This document shows positions 18,989-27,100 of a stretch of 64,000 nt of DNA, piece after piece; positions within the stretch are counted from its first letter, which is position 1; every line of letters starts with the position of its first letter. The DNA comes from Lachnospiraceae bacterium XPB1003 (GTDB lineage Bacteria; Bacillota; Clostridia; Lachnospirales; Lachnospiraceae): NCBI GenBank assembly GCA_900102065.1, contig FMVK01000015.1, forward strand, positions 1 to 64,000, read 5' to 3'. A program made the translations under genes and the position numbers. The notes beneath the pieces are model-generated. The model was not told where the DNA came from. It saw nothing but the letters and a program-made list of their open reading frames with translations, and did not search any database.

Positions 18989-19702
18989 TTAATCCCATCC
19001 CTGATCGAGATCTCTCAGATTTACATCAATAGATATTACTTTATTTGTATTCTGATCATAATAAACCACAACCCAGTTGCTGCTGCCCTGCGCTCTGACA
19101 ACACTTCGCATGAGTCTGTCATCCACGCCCTGGGATACGATGGTATATCCGCTTGCCGACAGCTTACTGACCGCGGTATCCACTGTCTGGCCTACCTTTA
19201 CACCATATACCGAAACATTGGTAGTATTGATATGATGTCCGTAATTGCAGATAGATCCGTCAGGACTGACATGTACCCAGCTTCCGGTATCATTCCACAT
19301 GAAGCAGTTGGATGACTGCATGATATCGCTGTAGAAATCATTCATTACATTGTAGAGATTCTTTCCATAATAACTTGAAAGCTCTACCTGCTTCTGACCG
19401 GCTCCCGCAGAAGTTGTCGTCGTCTGTTTAGAAGTCTTATCAGCAGCTTCCGATGCCTTCTCGTCAACACTTTCTGTCGGTACTTCAGTAGCTTCTTCAG
19501 TAGGAGCTTCGGTAACTTCAGGAGTCGGCGCTTCCGTAACTTCCGGAGTAGCCTCCGGTTCTGTATAGAGTTTAACCTCTTCAGTCGAAACAGGGGAAAC
19601 CTCATTGTCGGAAACAGTATCCTTAGCTTCCCCACATGCTGTGAGCGCAAACATCGATACTGCAACCATGCTCAAAACAACAGAACTTATCTTTTTCTTC
19701 AT
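18989..19702 (-). CDS. Lipoprotein with Thr/Pro/Glu repeat linker
   Basis: 237 aa. Lipoprotein signal (lipobox ALTAC, Cys23), then an extended linker of TEAPTPEVTEAPTEE-type repeats (about 40-95) that would hold the C-terminal domain away from the membrane. The globular part (about 105-237) begins YYGKNLYNVMNDFYSDIM, contains VYGVKVGQTVDTAVSKLSASGYTI, and ends in a beta-rich segment. It resembles small extracellular sensor or inhibitor-type lipoproteins, but I do not recognise a named family. Confidence 0.75.
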   Translation of the reverse strand: MKKKISSVVLSMVAVSMFALTACGEAKDTVSDNEVSPVSTEEVKLYTEPEATPEVTEAPTPEVTEAPTEEATEVPTESVDEKASEAADKTSKQTTTTSAGAGQKQVELSSYYGKNLYNVMNDFYSDIMQSSNCFMWNDTGSWVHVSPDGSICNYGHHINTTNVSVYGVKVGQTVDTAVSKLSASGYTIVSQGVDDRLMRSVVRAQGSSNWVVVYYDQNTNKVISIDVNLRDLDQGWD

Positions 19703-19752
19703 TATGACCTCCGCAAAGAGAATTCGTGAATTCTAATTCATACGCAAGCATA

Positions 19753-20651
19753 TCACATGGTAACAGGTATTACCATATGATCAGATAGTTTTTCGCCCAC
19801 ATGCCATTCCCCCTTGTCCAGACACTCAGGGTAATCAAGATCAAAATCAGGGCTGACATATCCTCCTTCTGTATATTCGAATGATCCGTTTTGTAATCTG
19901 TAAATGCTAAATGACGGTGCCCCAAGCGGTGCGCTGAAAGCATCATCATAGATCATACCTTTGCCGGGAAGATAACATCATCATATACATATCTGTCATA
20001 ATATACCCCGTCCCATGCAAATTTGTACGGATCACTCACAAATTCATAATACTGTTCATACATTCCGTTTCCGACAGTCCCCGACTCTATGATATCGTAA
20101 TCATCCAAAGAAGCTCCTGTCTGTCTGATCAGACTGTCTGATGCACTGTATCCGTCCGCACCCCAGTGATACTCCAGATCATCAGGTCTGTCGGGATACC
20201 AGTAATAGACAACATCGACTTCGCTCATGAATATCTTATAATACTCGCCCGTACTGTCCGAAGTCCTTTCAACGGACGAGATCATCCTTGTACCAACCGC
20301 CTGATAGCCTTTAACATCTCCGGTATCCGGATCTATAACTGCATTATAGGACTCCTCAACCCCATCTCCCGAGGTTCCTTTTCCGAAAATCCTGATATCC
20401 TGTGGTATGTGCGCTGTTGCCCACACGCCTTCGATACCTGATATCACTTCGTTCATATCCGTTCCTGCATCAGTTGCATCCGTCGCTTCAGCAGAAGATG
20501 ACTCGATGTCAGCATTCAGGTCAACGGGGTTATCTTTTACCGCTTCATTCCCGGTACATGCTGTAAGGAAAAAAACTGTCGTTCCCAGTATGTAAATACC
20601 CCGGTTAAGTGTCTTCATATTTTTCATCTTACCTTCTTTATCACCTTTCAT
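19753..20651 (-). pseudogene. Lipoprotein gene broken by a one-base frameshift
   Basis: The first frame (20651 to 19953) has a lipoprotein signal (LTAC, about Cys32) and a soluble domain ending VIFPAKV. The second (19956 to 19753, 67 aa) starts in the overlapping ATGA and continues in the same style. Adding one C in the GGG run (19966-19968, CCC on the coding strand) joins them as VIFPGKGMIYDDAFSAPLGAP, a natural continuation. So this is one ~299-residue lipoprotein with a -1 frameshift, or an assembly error. The start at 20651 has AAGGAG nine nt upstream. Function unknown. Confidence 0.65.
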
Positions 20652-20743
20652 ATATAAACTCTCCTTAAGATCTTCGTTATCGTTCAATTGTATACCATCT
20701 CTGCTACAGACGCTCATATTGTGACACGCCTATTTTTCTATGC

Positions 20744-20749
20744 TATAAT
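20744..20749 (+). promoter_or_regulatory. Extended -10 element upstream of the prepilin gene
   Basis: TGC-TATAAT, an extended -10 sequence, lies about 80 nt before the prepilin ATG. No good -35 is visible, which is usual for extended -10 promoters. Confidence 0.5.
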
Positions 20750-20830
20750 TTATATATCAAATGCGGAGCGATATTTATAGAACAAGATACACTACAAATT
20801 CAAACCCAAAAATATGAGGGGTCGTTCAAC

Positions 20831-21538
20831 ATGAAAAAAATTTTGAATAACAGAGTCAAAAATAAGCATAAGGGCTTTACTCTTGTAGAGCTTATCGTGG
20901 TTCTTGTAATACTGGCTATACTCGCGGCCATTCTTGTCCCGACATTATTAGGGTATATCCAACAGGCAAGAAGCAAAAAAGATTTGAGAAATGCCAAAGC
21001 TCTGATGGATGCGACACAGGCTGCTTTTGTCGAGCTTTATTCCGTAAATGGCGATGTCCAGGCAGGACATCAGCTCGTCCCCAACGATAAATCCGTATTG
21101 ACTTCCGGCCAGAATAAAGGCAAGTCAAATCCCAACGGTGATCAGGACCTTTCCGGTACCGTATTTGCAGATGAGATCCTTAAGCTCGTGGATTTCCCTA
21201 AAGATAAAAACGGTAAATATGATAAACCGTATATATTCATGGTTGCAGCCGGTAGTAATGCGACAGGAACCAGAATGTCACAGTACGACAAGTTCACACT
21301 TTATTATGCAATGTACATGGAAACCAAGAATTCAAAGCCATGGTATTACTATAACGGAGAGTGGACTACAGTGAACCCGACCAACAAGCAGATGCTTTTT
21401 GATAAAACTGATCTGAACAGGGTAAAGGACGGCCCCCTCAAAGGTAAGCAGCTCCAGTACTACGTCATAGTCAATAAACCTAATTGGTCACTTATGTCCG
21501 GTACGTTCTGGAATGAGATTAAGAAGATAAGTGATTAA
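20831..21538 (+). CDS. Type IV prepilin-like protein
   Basis: 235 aa. A short basic leader ending in KG is followed by FTLVELIVVLVILAILAAILVPTLLGYIQQAR, the class I prepilin cleavage and N-methylation site (cut after Gly, Glu5 conserved) plus the hydrophobic assembly helix. The C-terminal ~180 residues form an unassigned, Lys- and Tyr-rich pilin head without a visible disulphide pair. A peptidase, ATPase and platform protein are needed for assembly but are not in the window, so this is an orphan pilin gene depending on a system elsewhere. Confidence 0.88.
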   Translation: MKKILNNRVKNKHKGFTLVELIVVLVILAILAAILVPTLLGYIQQARSKKDLRNAKALMDATQAAFVELYSVNGDVQAGHQLVPNDKSVLTSGQNKGKSNPNGDQDLSGTVFADEILKLVDFPKDKNGKYDKPYIFMVAAGSNATGTRMSQYDKFTLYYAMYMETKNSKPWYYYNGEWTTVNPTNKQMLFDKTDLNRVKDGPLKGKQLQYYVIVNKPNWSLMSGTFWNEIKKISD

Positions 21539-21541
21539 TAA

Positions 21542-23695
21542 TTATTTGCGTCTGTCATTCCCTTCACTGTAGAATTTTCTTTTCTCCTCGTACATTCTGT
21601 TGTCAGCCTCAAGCATTCTGTCTTTGTAATCGGGGTCCCCTCCTTCCGCAAAGGAATAACCGATCGCCATGCGGACCCCCTTTTCGCTAAGCGCGGAATT
21701 CAGCTTCACAATCAGCCGTTCAAAGCCCTCTTTGCTTTCTTCATATGCATACACGGCAAACTCATCTCCGCCCATGCGAAATACATTTTGGGTTCCGAAG
21801 ACTTTAGCCAGGCAAGCTGCGGCCGTCTTTATGAGTTCATCTCCGGCTTCATGTCCCCGGGTATCATTTACGTTCTTTAATCCATTGAGATCGCACATGA
21901 TGATCCCGTACGAACGTGACGTATCCAGTTCTTCGTCTTCAAACACACGGATCGCGCGGCGATTCCCCACGCCCGTCATCGCATCGTGGAAACTGTAATC
22001 CATAAGCTGTTTTTGATGATCTCTCTGCGCGATAATCTCCGACATGAAGTACATCAGGAGCTTCATTATCTCGGGAATCTCCTTCATCCTCTCGGGCGGA
22101 GGATTGTCAACACCAAAGAATCCGATGTATGTTCCTTCAAGCATGAGCGGTCCGGTTACCAGCGTCCTGATTCCCTGCGGCTTCAATATCCGATACAATT
22201 CCTCATTCACGCTGCGATATGCCTCCATATCGTAGATCATAATATGACCGCCCTTTTTATATTCATTGTACCAGGCATCCAGCAGACCTTTATAGGGCAG
22301 GCCTTTCAGATTATCAATCTCCGGCGTGACCCCATTTTTACAATACTCATAAGTATTATCAAAGGTACCGTCAAGATTATCCTCAAAAATATAAGCACGG
22401 TCGGCATTCAGTTCCGTACACAGATACTCAAGCATCTTATTCAGACGTGATCCCGGATCATCCATATCCGTGGCATACTGCAAAAGCCTGTTGATAAACC
22501 TGTCCCTCTCAAGCGAAATCTTCTCCGCTTCCCACCATGCAAAGATCTGGTTTGTCATAAAGAGAAAGAACAGTACAAGGCCGAAACGGAACCATGTACC
22601 ACGGCCTATAGATACCTTGGTACCGGTGGTATATTTGATGATATCGATAACAGACGTCGCGATCAGAGCCGCCACTCCGATATAGAAAGATCTGAGGCCT
22701 GACGATACATTCTTTTTACGGCAGTCCATTTCATTTTCAACCAGAAGCCCTATCATCATCACAAGCGCTGCTATATAAGGAAAATATACGGCACCGCTCA
22801 TCATGCGGAGGTTTGCATCGAAATAATATCTCGAAATAAGCAGCCATGCAAAGCTCAGAACTGAAACCAGAAAAGCCAGATAAAGATAGATCTTTCTGTT
22901 AAGCTTTGTGAAAGAATTGATGAAATAGATCATGGGAAAAACGCACAAACTCGGTAACGCATACACGATCTCCCTGCAGGCATATATAGCGCCCGTAAGG
23001 AGCTGCGGCATACCGGTATCGGACAGACTCCATAAACCAAACAGTACTGCCGAAAGCCCGAGTGCCCAGAGGGAACGCAACATTTTCGTCGTTCTGAATA
23101 ACATAAGAAAGATTATCATGACGGTCAGACCGATGATCACCATCAGCACTGAAAGAGATTCAGCCACATAATTATGTCCCTGCAGGTAATAGCGGAACTG
23201 TTCCTCCGGCCCGAAATACACCTCATTGATACGACCACCGTGCCCGTTTGGCAATACCGCCCGTGCCTCAATGCGGACCGTCTTGCCCGAGTCTTTGACG
23301 CCGAGACCAATCATATGATAAGAGACACCGTCTCCGTTGCCCGTAAGATTTTCTCTTGTCTCGTAGGAATAAATCAGATCATTCTCTACATACAGATCAA
23401 AACTGAGATTACTGGTCGAAAGATAGATGGAATCCGTCTCCAGCATTTTCTCCGGAAGAACCTTTGTCACGACATAACTGCCACCCTGATTTCCGGCGGT
23501 GATATCTTTCAGCCCCACTGATTCTCCGGAATCCAGGGTCCAGTCCACGGAATAATCATTCGAAGTGACCCCCTTGATATTACTGAAAAACTTATGCAGA
23601 TCCGTACGGAAAACAATACGTCCTCCAAAAAGGATCAGCACGACAACATACAACAGGATACATATCTTTATTAAAACGGATTTCTCTGTTTTCAA
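21542..23695 (-). CDS. 7TM-receptor diguanylate cyclase with GAF domain
   Basis: About 717 aa. N-terminal anchor (hydrophobic, ~5-27), an extracellular jelly-roll region (~30-175) of the 7TMR-DISM sort, seven transmembrane helices (~180-395), a GAF-like domain (~415-560) and a C-terminal GGDEF domain with intact FRMGGDEFAVYA. It should make cyclic di-GMP in response to an external ligand; no RxxD inhibitory site is seen before GGDEF. I favour a TTG start at 23695, preceded by GGTGGGGGA, over an ATG at 23716 with no site. Its stop lies a few nt from the converging prepilin gene. Confidence 0.87.
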   Translation of the reverse strand: MKTEKSVLIKICILLYVVVLILFGGRIVFRTDLHKFFSNIKGVTSNDYSVDWTLDSGESVGLKDITAGNQGGSYVVTKVLPEKMLETDSIYLSTSNLSFDLYVENDLIYSYETRENLTGNGDGVSYHMIGLGVKDSGKTVRIEARAVLPNGHGGRINEVYFGPEEQFRYYLQGHNYVAESLSVLMVIIGLTVMIIFLMLFRTTKMLRSLWALGLSAVLFGLWSLSDTGMPQLLTGAIYACREIVYALPSLCVFPMIYFINSFTKLNRKIYLYLAFLVSVLSFAWLLISRYYFDANLRMMSGAVYFPYIAALVMMIGLLVENEMDCRKKNVSSGLRSFYIGVAALIATSVIDIIKYTTGTKVSIGRGTWFRFGLVLFFLFMTNQIFAWWEAEKISLERDRFINRLLQYATDMDDPGSRLNKMLEYLCTELNADRAYIFEDNLDGTFDNTYEYCKNGVTPEIDNLKGLPYKGLLDAWYNEYKKGGHIMIYDMEAYRSVNEELYRILKPQGIRTLVTGPLMLEGTYIGFFGVDNPPPERMKEIPEIMKLLMYFMSEIIAQRDHQKQLMDYSFHDAMTGVGNRRAIRVFEDEELDTSRSYGIIMCDLNGLKNVNDTRGHEAGDELIKTAAACLAKVFGTQNVFRMGGDEFAVYAYEESKEGFERLIVKLNSALSEKGVRMAIGYSFAEGGDPDYKDRMLEADNRMYEEKRKFYSEGNDRRK

Positions 23696-23717
23696 ATTTA
23701 TTCCCCCACCTGTCATA

Positions 23718-24036
23718 CAGAAGCTCTGATACTCCCGGCATTAGCCATGTCGGAAAGAAGGCCTTTATGCAAGAATAGCCGTCCAGGTTTTTGACTTACT
23801 TGGACGGCTAATTTTTTGTCTGCTGAGATGCCTGCCTATTTCGGCAGCATCAGTTTCTATATGATTGAATCTTACCATTTCAGGCACACATCGTCAATTA
23901 GTGCTCCTTAGGACGAGAGCGGGCTCGATCATGATCTATCCGCCAATGCGAATAACTCCGACTTGGTGCGCCAGCCAGGGGATCAAGTTATCAAACATAA
24001 CAGCGAAGTAATCACATTTTATCAATCTCAGTATTC
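23718..24036. other. Intergenic region, no gene recognised
   Basis: About 320 nt between the cyclase start and the isomerase stop. It contains a strong hairpin (23776-23810) and, on the minus strand, a short frame ending LIPWLAHQVGVIRIGG that could be the worn end of a lost gene. Nothing else can be supported. Confidence 0.4.
23776..23817 (+). terminator. Terminator-like hairpin, orphan
   Basis: A 10-bp perfect stem (TAGCCGTCCA at 23776-23785, its complement at 23801-23810) followed by ATTTTTT on the plus strand. The last annotated plus-strand gene, the prepilin, ends 2.2 kb earlier, so it either ends an antisense or small transcript or acts in the leader of the cyclase mRNA. Confidence 0.6.
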
Positions 24037-24603
24037 TTAAAAATCCATCTTATCCTTCAACTTATTTACCAGAGATGCATCTAATTTGTTTAGAAGCTCC
24101 TGCATCGAAATTTGGCCAGACTTTCTTATTTCCTTAAGTTGTTCAGAATCCTTTATTTTTCTATCAGCTTCACTTTTAGGATATCCTTGCCCAAAAGGCT
24201 CTGAGAATAGAGCTTCAACTGTTCGTTCTAGATTATCAATACCAGACCAAGTATATTCTTCACCTAGGGGTAAAGATATCGCGTTTCCATTATTTATCTG
24301 TGCAAATAAATAAGCATCCTTCGGTGTCGGTGCATACCCGCAAATGACGCCTGGCATACTGTTGCAAGCCAACATCATTCCCTGTCCAGAAGAACAACCC
24401 GTAACTATAAAGTCCACCGTCCTATTCGCTAATAACATACCTACAAGAATAGAAATTTCTATATAAGAGTAATTTTCTTTTTCTTCCAACGTGCAACCAA
24501 AATTGATTACTTCAGAATCTTTTGGTGCATATTTTGTTACTGCATTATAAAGCATTATATTTTTAGTCGCTTGTGAACTTGCCTGAATTACTCCGATTCT
24601 CAT
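24037..24603 (-). CDS. RpiB/LacA/LacB family sugar-phosphate isomerase
   Basis: 188 aa. The N-terminal ~140 residues show the RpiB/LacA/LacB fold: MRIGVIQASSQATKN, VINFG, and the active-site loop VTGCSSGQGMMLACNS, where the Cys matches the catalytic Cys of RpiB, then GVICGYAPTPKDAYLFAQINNGNAISLP. The C-terminal ~45 residues are a helical tail. It would interconvert aldose and ketose phosphates (ribose-5-P/ribulose-5-P, or a related sugar); exact substrate unclear. GGAGG precedes the ATG. Not in a sugar operon here. Confidence 0.83.
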   Translation of the reverse strand: MRIGVIQASSQATKNIMLYNAVTKYAPKDSEVINFGCTLEEKENYSYIEISILVGMLLANRTVDFIVTGCSSGQGMMLACNSMPGVICGYAPTPKDAYLFAQINNGNAISLPLGEEYTWSGIDNLERTVEALFSEPFGQGYPKSEADRKIKDSEQLKEIRKSGQISMQELLNKLDASLVNKLKDKMDF

Positions 24604-24660
24604 TCTTCCTCCACAAATCCCGATTTGTTTAATACGAAAATTCTAACCTTTTCATACATA

Positions 24661-24686
24661 AAAATAAAGCCCACCAATGTGAGCTT
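24661..24686 (-). terminator. Second of two tandem terminators
   Basis: AAGCYCAC-type stem (24667-24686, eight pairs with one G-U) followed on the minus strand by TATTTT. Lies 60 nt after another terminator in the same direction and before the isomerase gene, so it insulates that gene from read-through. Confidence 0.5.
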
Positions 24687-24754
24687 CATTATGTATCCTC
24701 ATTTAATCTGTGATTGGTAACTTGGCGGTTGTCGTAGAAAGTTGTATAGACAAT

Positions 24755-24781
24755 AAAAGGAGCAACCACTCTGATTGCTCC
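24755..24781 (-). terminator. Terminator after the PNPOx-like gene
   Basis: GGAGCAA/TTGCTCC stem (24759-24781) with a 9-nt loop, followed on the minus strand by TTTT. Lies about 50 nt after the stop of the gene at 24829-25224. Confidence 0.65.
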
Positions 24782-24828
24782 CGTGTAAATCTAAATTATC
24801 TTAGAATATTCCTGTTTACCAGACTAAC

Positions 24829-25224
24829 TCAGAACGTTACCGTTCTCGGAGCAGCTGTAAATGATGAAAATGTAGCAGTCGCATCCTTGAAGTAGAGAAC
24901 CTCTGTATTATCATCTTCGGCAGAGTACATAGCCTTAAGCTGAGGATGAGCATCCAGCATATGTGCCTTTGCTTCTACTCTGTCATCTCTTACAAGAGTT
25001 CCTGCAACTCTAAGCCACTCTCCGTTTTTGAAAGCACATATTTCTACCTTGGGATTAGCCTGTATCTGCTTGGAAACATCCTTTGACTTTCCGGTCTGGA
25101 TATAGAGCTTCCCCTCAAAAATATCGGCCGTTCCGAAAGGTCTGACTCTGGGCTGATCTCCGTCAACCGTAGCCAGATAATATGTCTCTGCCTCTTTTAA
25201 AAACTTGTAAACCTCTTCCATCAT
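24829..25224 (-). CDS. Pyridoxamine-5'-phosphate-oxidase-like FMN-binding protein
   Basis: 131-aa split-barrel flavoprotein of the small clostridial type: MEEVYKFLKEAETYYLATVDGDQPRVRPFG at the start, then KLYIQTGKSKDVSKQIQANPKVEICAFKNGEWLRVAGTLV. These proteins bind FMN or F420-like cofactors; few have known substrates, and they are not the true PdxH. Cytoplasmic. AGGAG is just upstream of tandem ATGs. Followed by tandem terminators, so monocistronic or the end of a transcript from 26154. Confidence 0.85.
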   Translation of the reverse strand: MMEEVYKFLKEAETYYLATVDGDQPRVRPFGTADIFEGKLYIQTGKSKDVSKQIQANPKVEICAFKNGEWLRVAGTLVRDDRVEAKAHMLDAHPQLKAMYSAEDDNTEVLYFKDATATFSSFTAAPRTVTF

Positions 25225-25257
25225 AAATCTCCTTTCAGTATTTATAAATAACAGGAT

Positions 25258-26154
25258 TCAGTAAAAAAATCCGAACCATACAATTGTCACAGTTGCAACA
25301 GCAGAAATGATCCCGAATACAATAAAAGCTGTCGAGTTAGCCTTTGTTGACCATCCGGAATAAACATTATCCGGATATCTTGAACTGATACGGATCATCT
25401 CATACTGCCCCATCTCGATATCCGAATCTTTTTTGGTGATCAGATCATCGTACAGGGCCTCGTAACGCTCACCTTTGTAATCATATTCAAACACAGGTGA
25501 CATACGTATGTACTTGAACGCCATTCCCGATCCGCATTCTCCGCCGTCGGTTTCGGAATCAACCATTCGTACGTATCCGATACATCTCGCCCTAACCTCT
25601 TCATTATAGAATAAAGAAGCATAAAAGATTTCAAACACTCCCATCAGGATAAGCCATACCGAAGCCAGTCCGAAAACTCCCATCGTCAGCAATATCAGCA
25701 TCTTGTCCGAATCAAAATTATCCTTGAATAGGATCAACAGTCCCAGTCCCACAGCACCTGTCTCGATCAGGCTGCCTCTGATGACCATCTTAACTCTTTC
25801 CTTAACGGTATTTCTGTCTGCAGACATCATAGTCTTCCCGCAGATCATAAGCAGGCCTACCATTCCGAATAAAACTGCCGCCAGTCCGCCTCCGACATAA
25901 ACCTTTTCATTTACAAATGCTATTACCATTCCGATCATAGTCGCAATGATGGCAATGCACATAAGAATTGAAAACAGATCATTTTGTTTTTCCGGTTCAA
26001 CACCGTTCATCCGGTAAACAGAATTCTTAAAGTCCGTTGTAAGAAGCGTTAACCGGTACTCATCATACTCCTGATAAAGAGCACTTTCCGTATCCGCATC
26101 TATCACACGATCCGTGCTGAATCTGTACCTTTCAAAATCCCTGTCATAACGCAT
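25258..26154 (-). CDS. Membrane protein, unknown
   Basis: 298 aa. A charged N-terminal segment (~1-60), two helices (~63-80 and 86-106), two further helices (~128-145 and 150-180), a soluble beta-rich part (~185-270, with FEYDYKGERYEA, reminiscent of DUF3592-type domains), and a last helix (~275-298). AAGGGGG precedes the ATG. No catalytic motif. Divergent from the PAS protein gene. Function unknown. Confidence 0.72.
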   Translation of the reverse strand: MRYDRDFERYRFSTDRVIDADTESALYQEYDEYRLTLLTTDFKNSVYRMNGVEPEKQNDLFSILMCIAIIATMIGMVIAFVNEKVYVGGGLAAVLFGMVGLLMICGKTMMSADRNTVKERVKMVIRGSLIETGAVGLGLLILFKDNFDSDKMLILLTMGVFGLASVWLILMGVFEIFYASLFYNEEVRARCIGYVRMVDSETDGGECGSGMAFKYIRMSPVFEYDYKGERYEALYDDLITKKDSDIEMGQYEMIRISSRYPDNVYSGWSTKANSTAFIVFGIISAVATVTIVWFGFFY

Positions 26155-26445
26155 AATCTTCCCCCTTCAAAAGATCATTGTATGAACATGGTCTCCGATT
26201 CAATTATAACATACCTGTCATTTGCGGTGAAACCACGCCGACTCTTCACCTCGATCTTACATTTTAGCCGAATAATTATCATATGAATAGATTATTGTCG
26301 GATATAAATCCTGCGACGGGATGGTTTTGGAAAAGGTTTTCTGTTATATGTCACATATTACTTTTTTATAGAAACTATAGAGTTTTTGCAAATTTGTGAT
26401 ATTCTATGTATGGTGTTTCATTTAACATTTATGGGGGAATAAAAC

Positions 26446-27066
26446 ATGGCAAAAATGGAAAGCCGCAGAGAACGATACTCCGACGGTTTCGCTCTCACCA
26501 AATTCACAATGCCTGTTATCTGGCAGATGTCTTCTGTCATCCCGGGCGGATTCTTTATCTATCACGAAGATGAAAAACGTGAGCTCATCTACGCAAATAA
26601 CAAAGTCCTTGATATCTACGGATGCAAAACCCTTGATGAATTTAAAGAACTTACCGGATACACTTTTCAGGGAATGGTTCATCCCGATGATTTCGAATCA
26701 ATCCAGGCTACTATAGATTCACAGATCGATGATGAAAAGGGTGACAGCACCGATCATGTTGAATACCGAATAATCCGTAAGGACGGTGAGGTACGCTGGG
26801 TCGACGATTACGGCCACTACAGCTATTCTCCCGAATTCGGAGATGTCTATTACGTATTCATCAGCGACATCACGGAAAAGAAAGCACTGATCCGTTCAGA
26901 GAAACATTATGACAGGCTGTACTCTGACATCCAAAATCTGCTGGCGGATCTCGACAGGATTCAAATGTCATCCGATGAAAAAACAAAAGCGGATCTTGAA
27001 ATAATAAAGAAAGAAATGGAAAGAATAACAGAAGTCCACGGACTGGCTCCGGGAACTACAAAATAA
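26446..27066 (+). CDS. Single PAS-domain protein
   Basis: 206 aa. One PAS fold with PAC motif (about 25-150: PGGFFIYHEDEKRELIYANNKVLDIYGCKTLDEFKELTG, FQGMVHPDDFESI, YRIIRKDGEVRWVDDYGHY, VFISDITEKK), followed by a helical coiled-coil tail (~150-206). It has no output domain, so it probably acts as a separate sensor that docks on another protein. The HD-GYP gene begins 34 nt downstream and is the natural partner. GGGGGA precedes the ATG. The ~290 nt upstream hold no other gene. Confidence 0.85.
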   Translation: MAKMESRRERYSDGFALTKFTMPVIWQMSSVIPGGFFIYHEDEKRELIYANNKVLDIYGCKTLDEFKELTGYTFQGMVHPDDFESIQATIDSQIDDEKGDSTDHVEYRIIRKDGEVRWVDDYGHYSYSPEFGDVYYVFISDITEKKALIRSEKHYDRLYSDIQNLLADLDRIQMSSDEKTKADLEIIKKEMERITEVHGLAPGTTK

Positions 27067-27100
27067 CATACATTCCGGGTTGACTAAATTGGGGGGCAAT

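Noticed and set aside
23700-23780. Possible cyclic-di-GMP (GEMM) riboswitch before the 7TM cyclase gene
   Set aside because: Only an ATGGCTAATGCCGGG-like string resembles the motif. The GCAAACC half and the GAAA tetraloop-receptor arm are not present.
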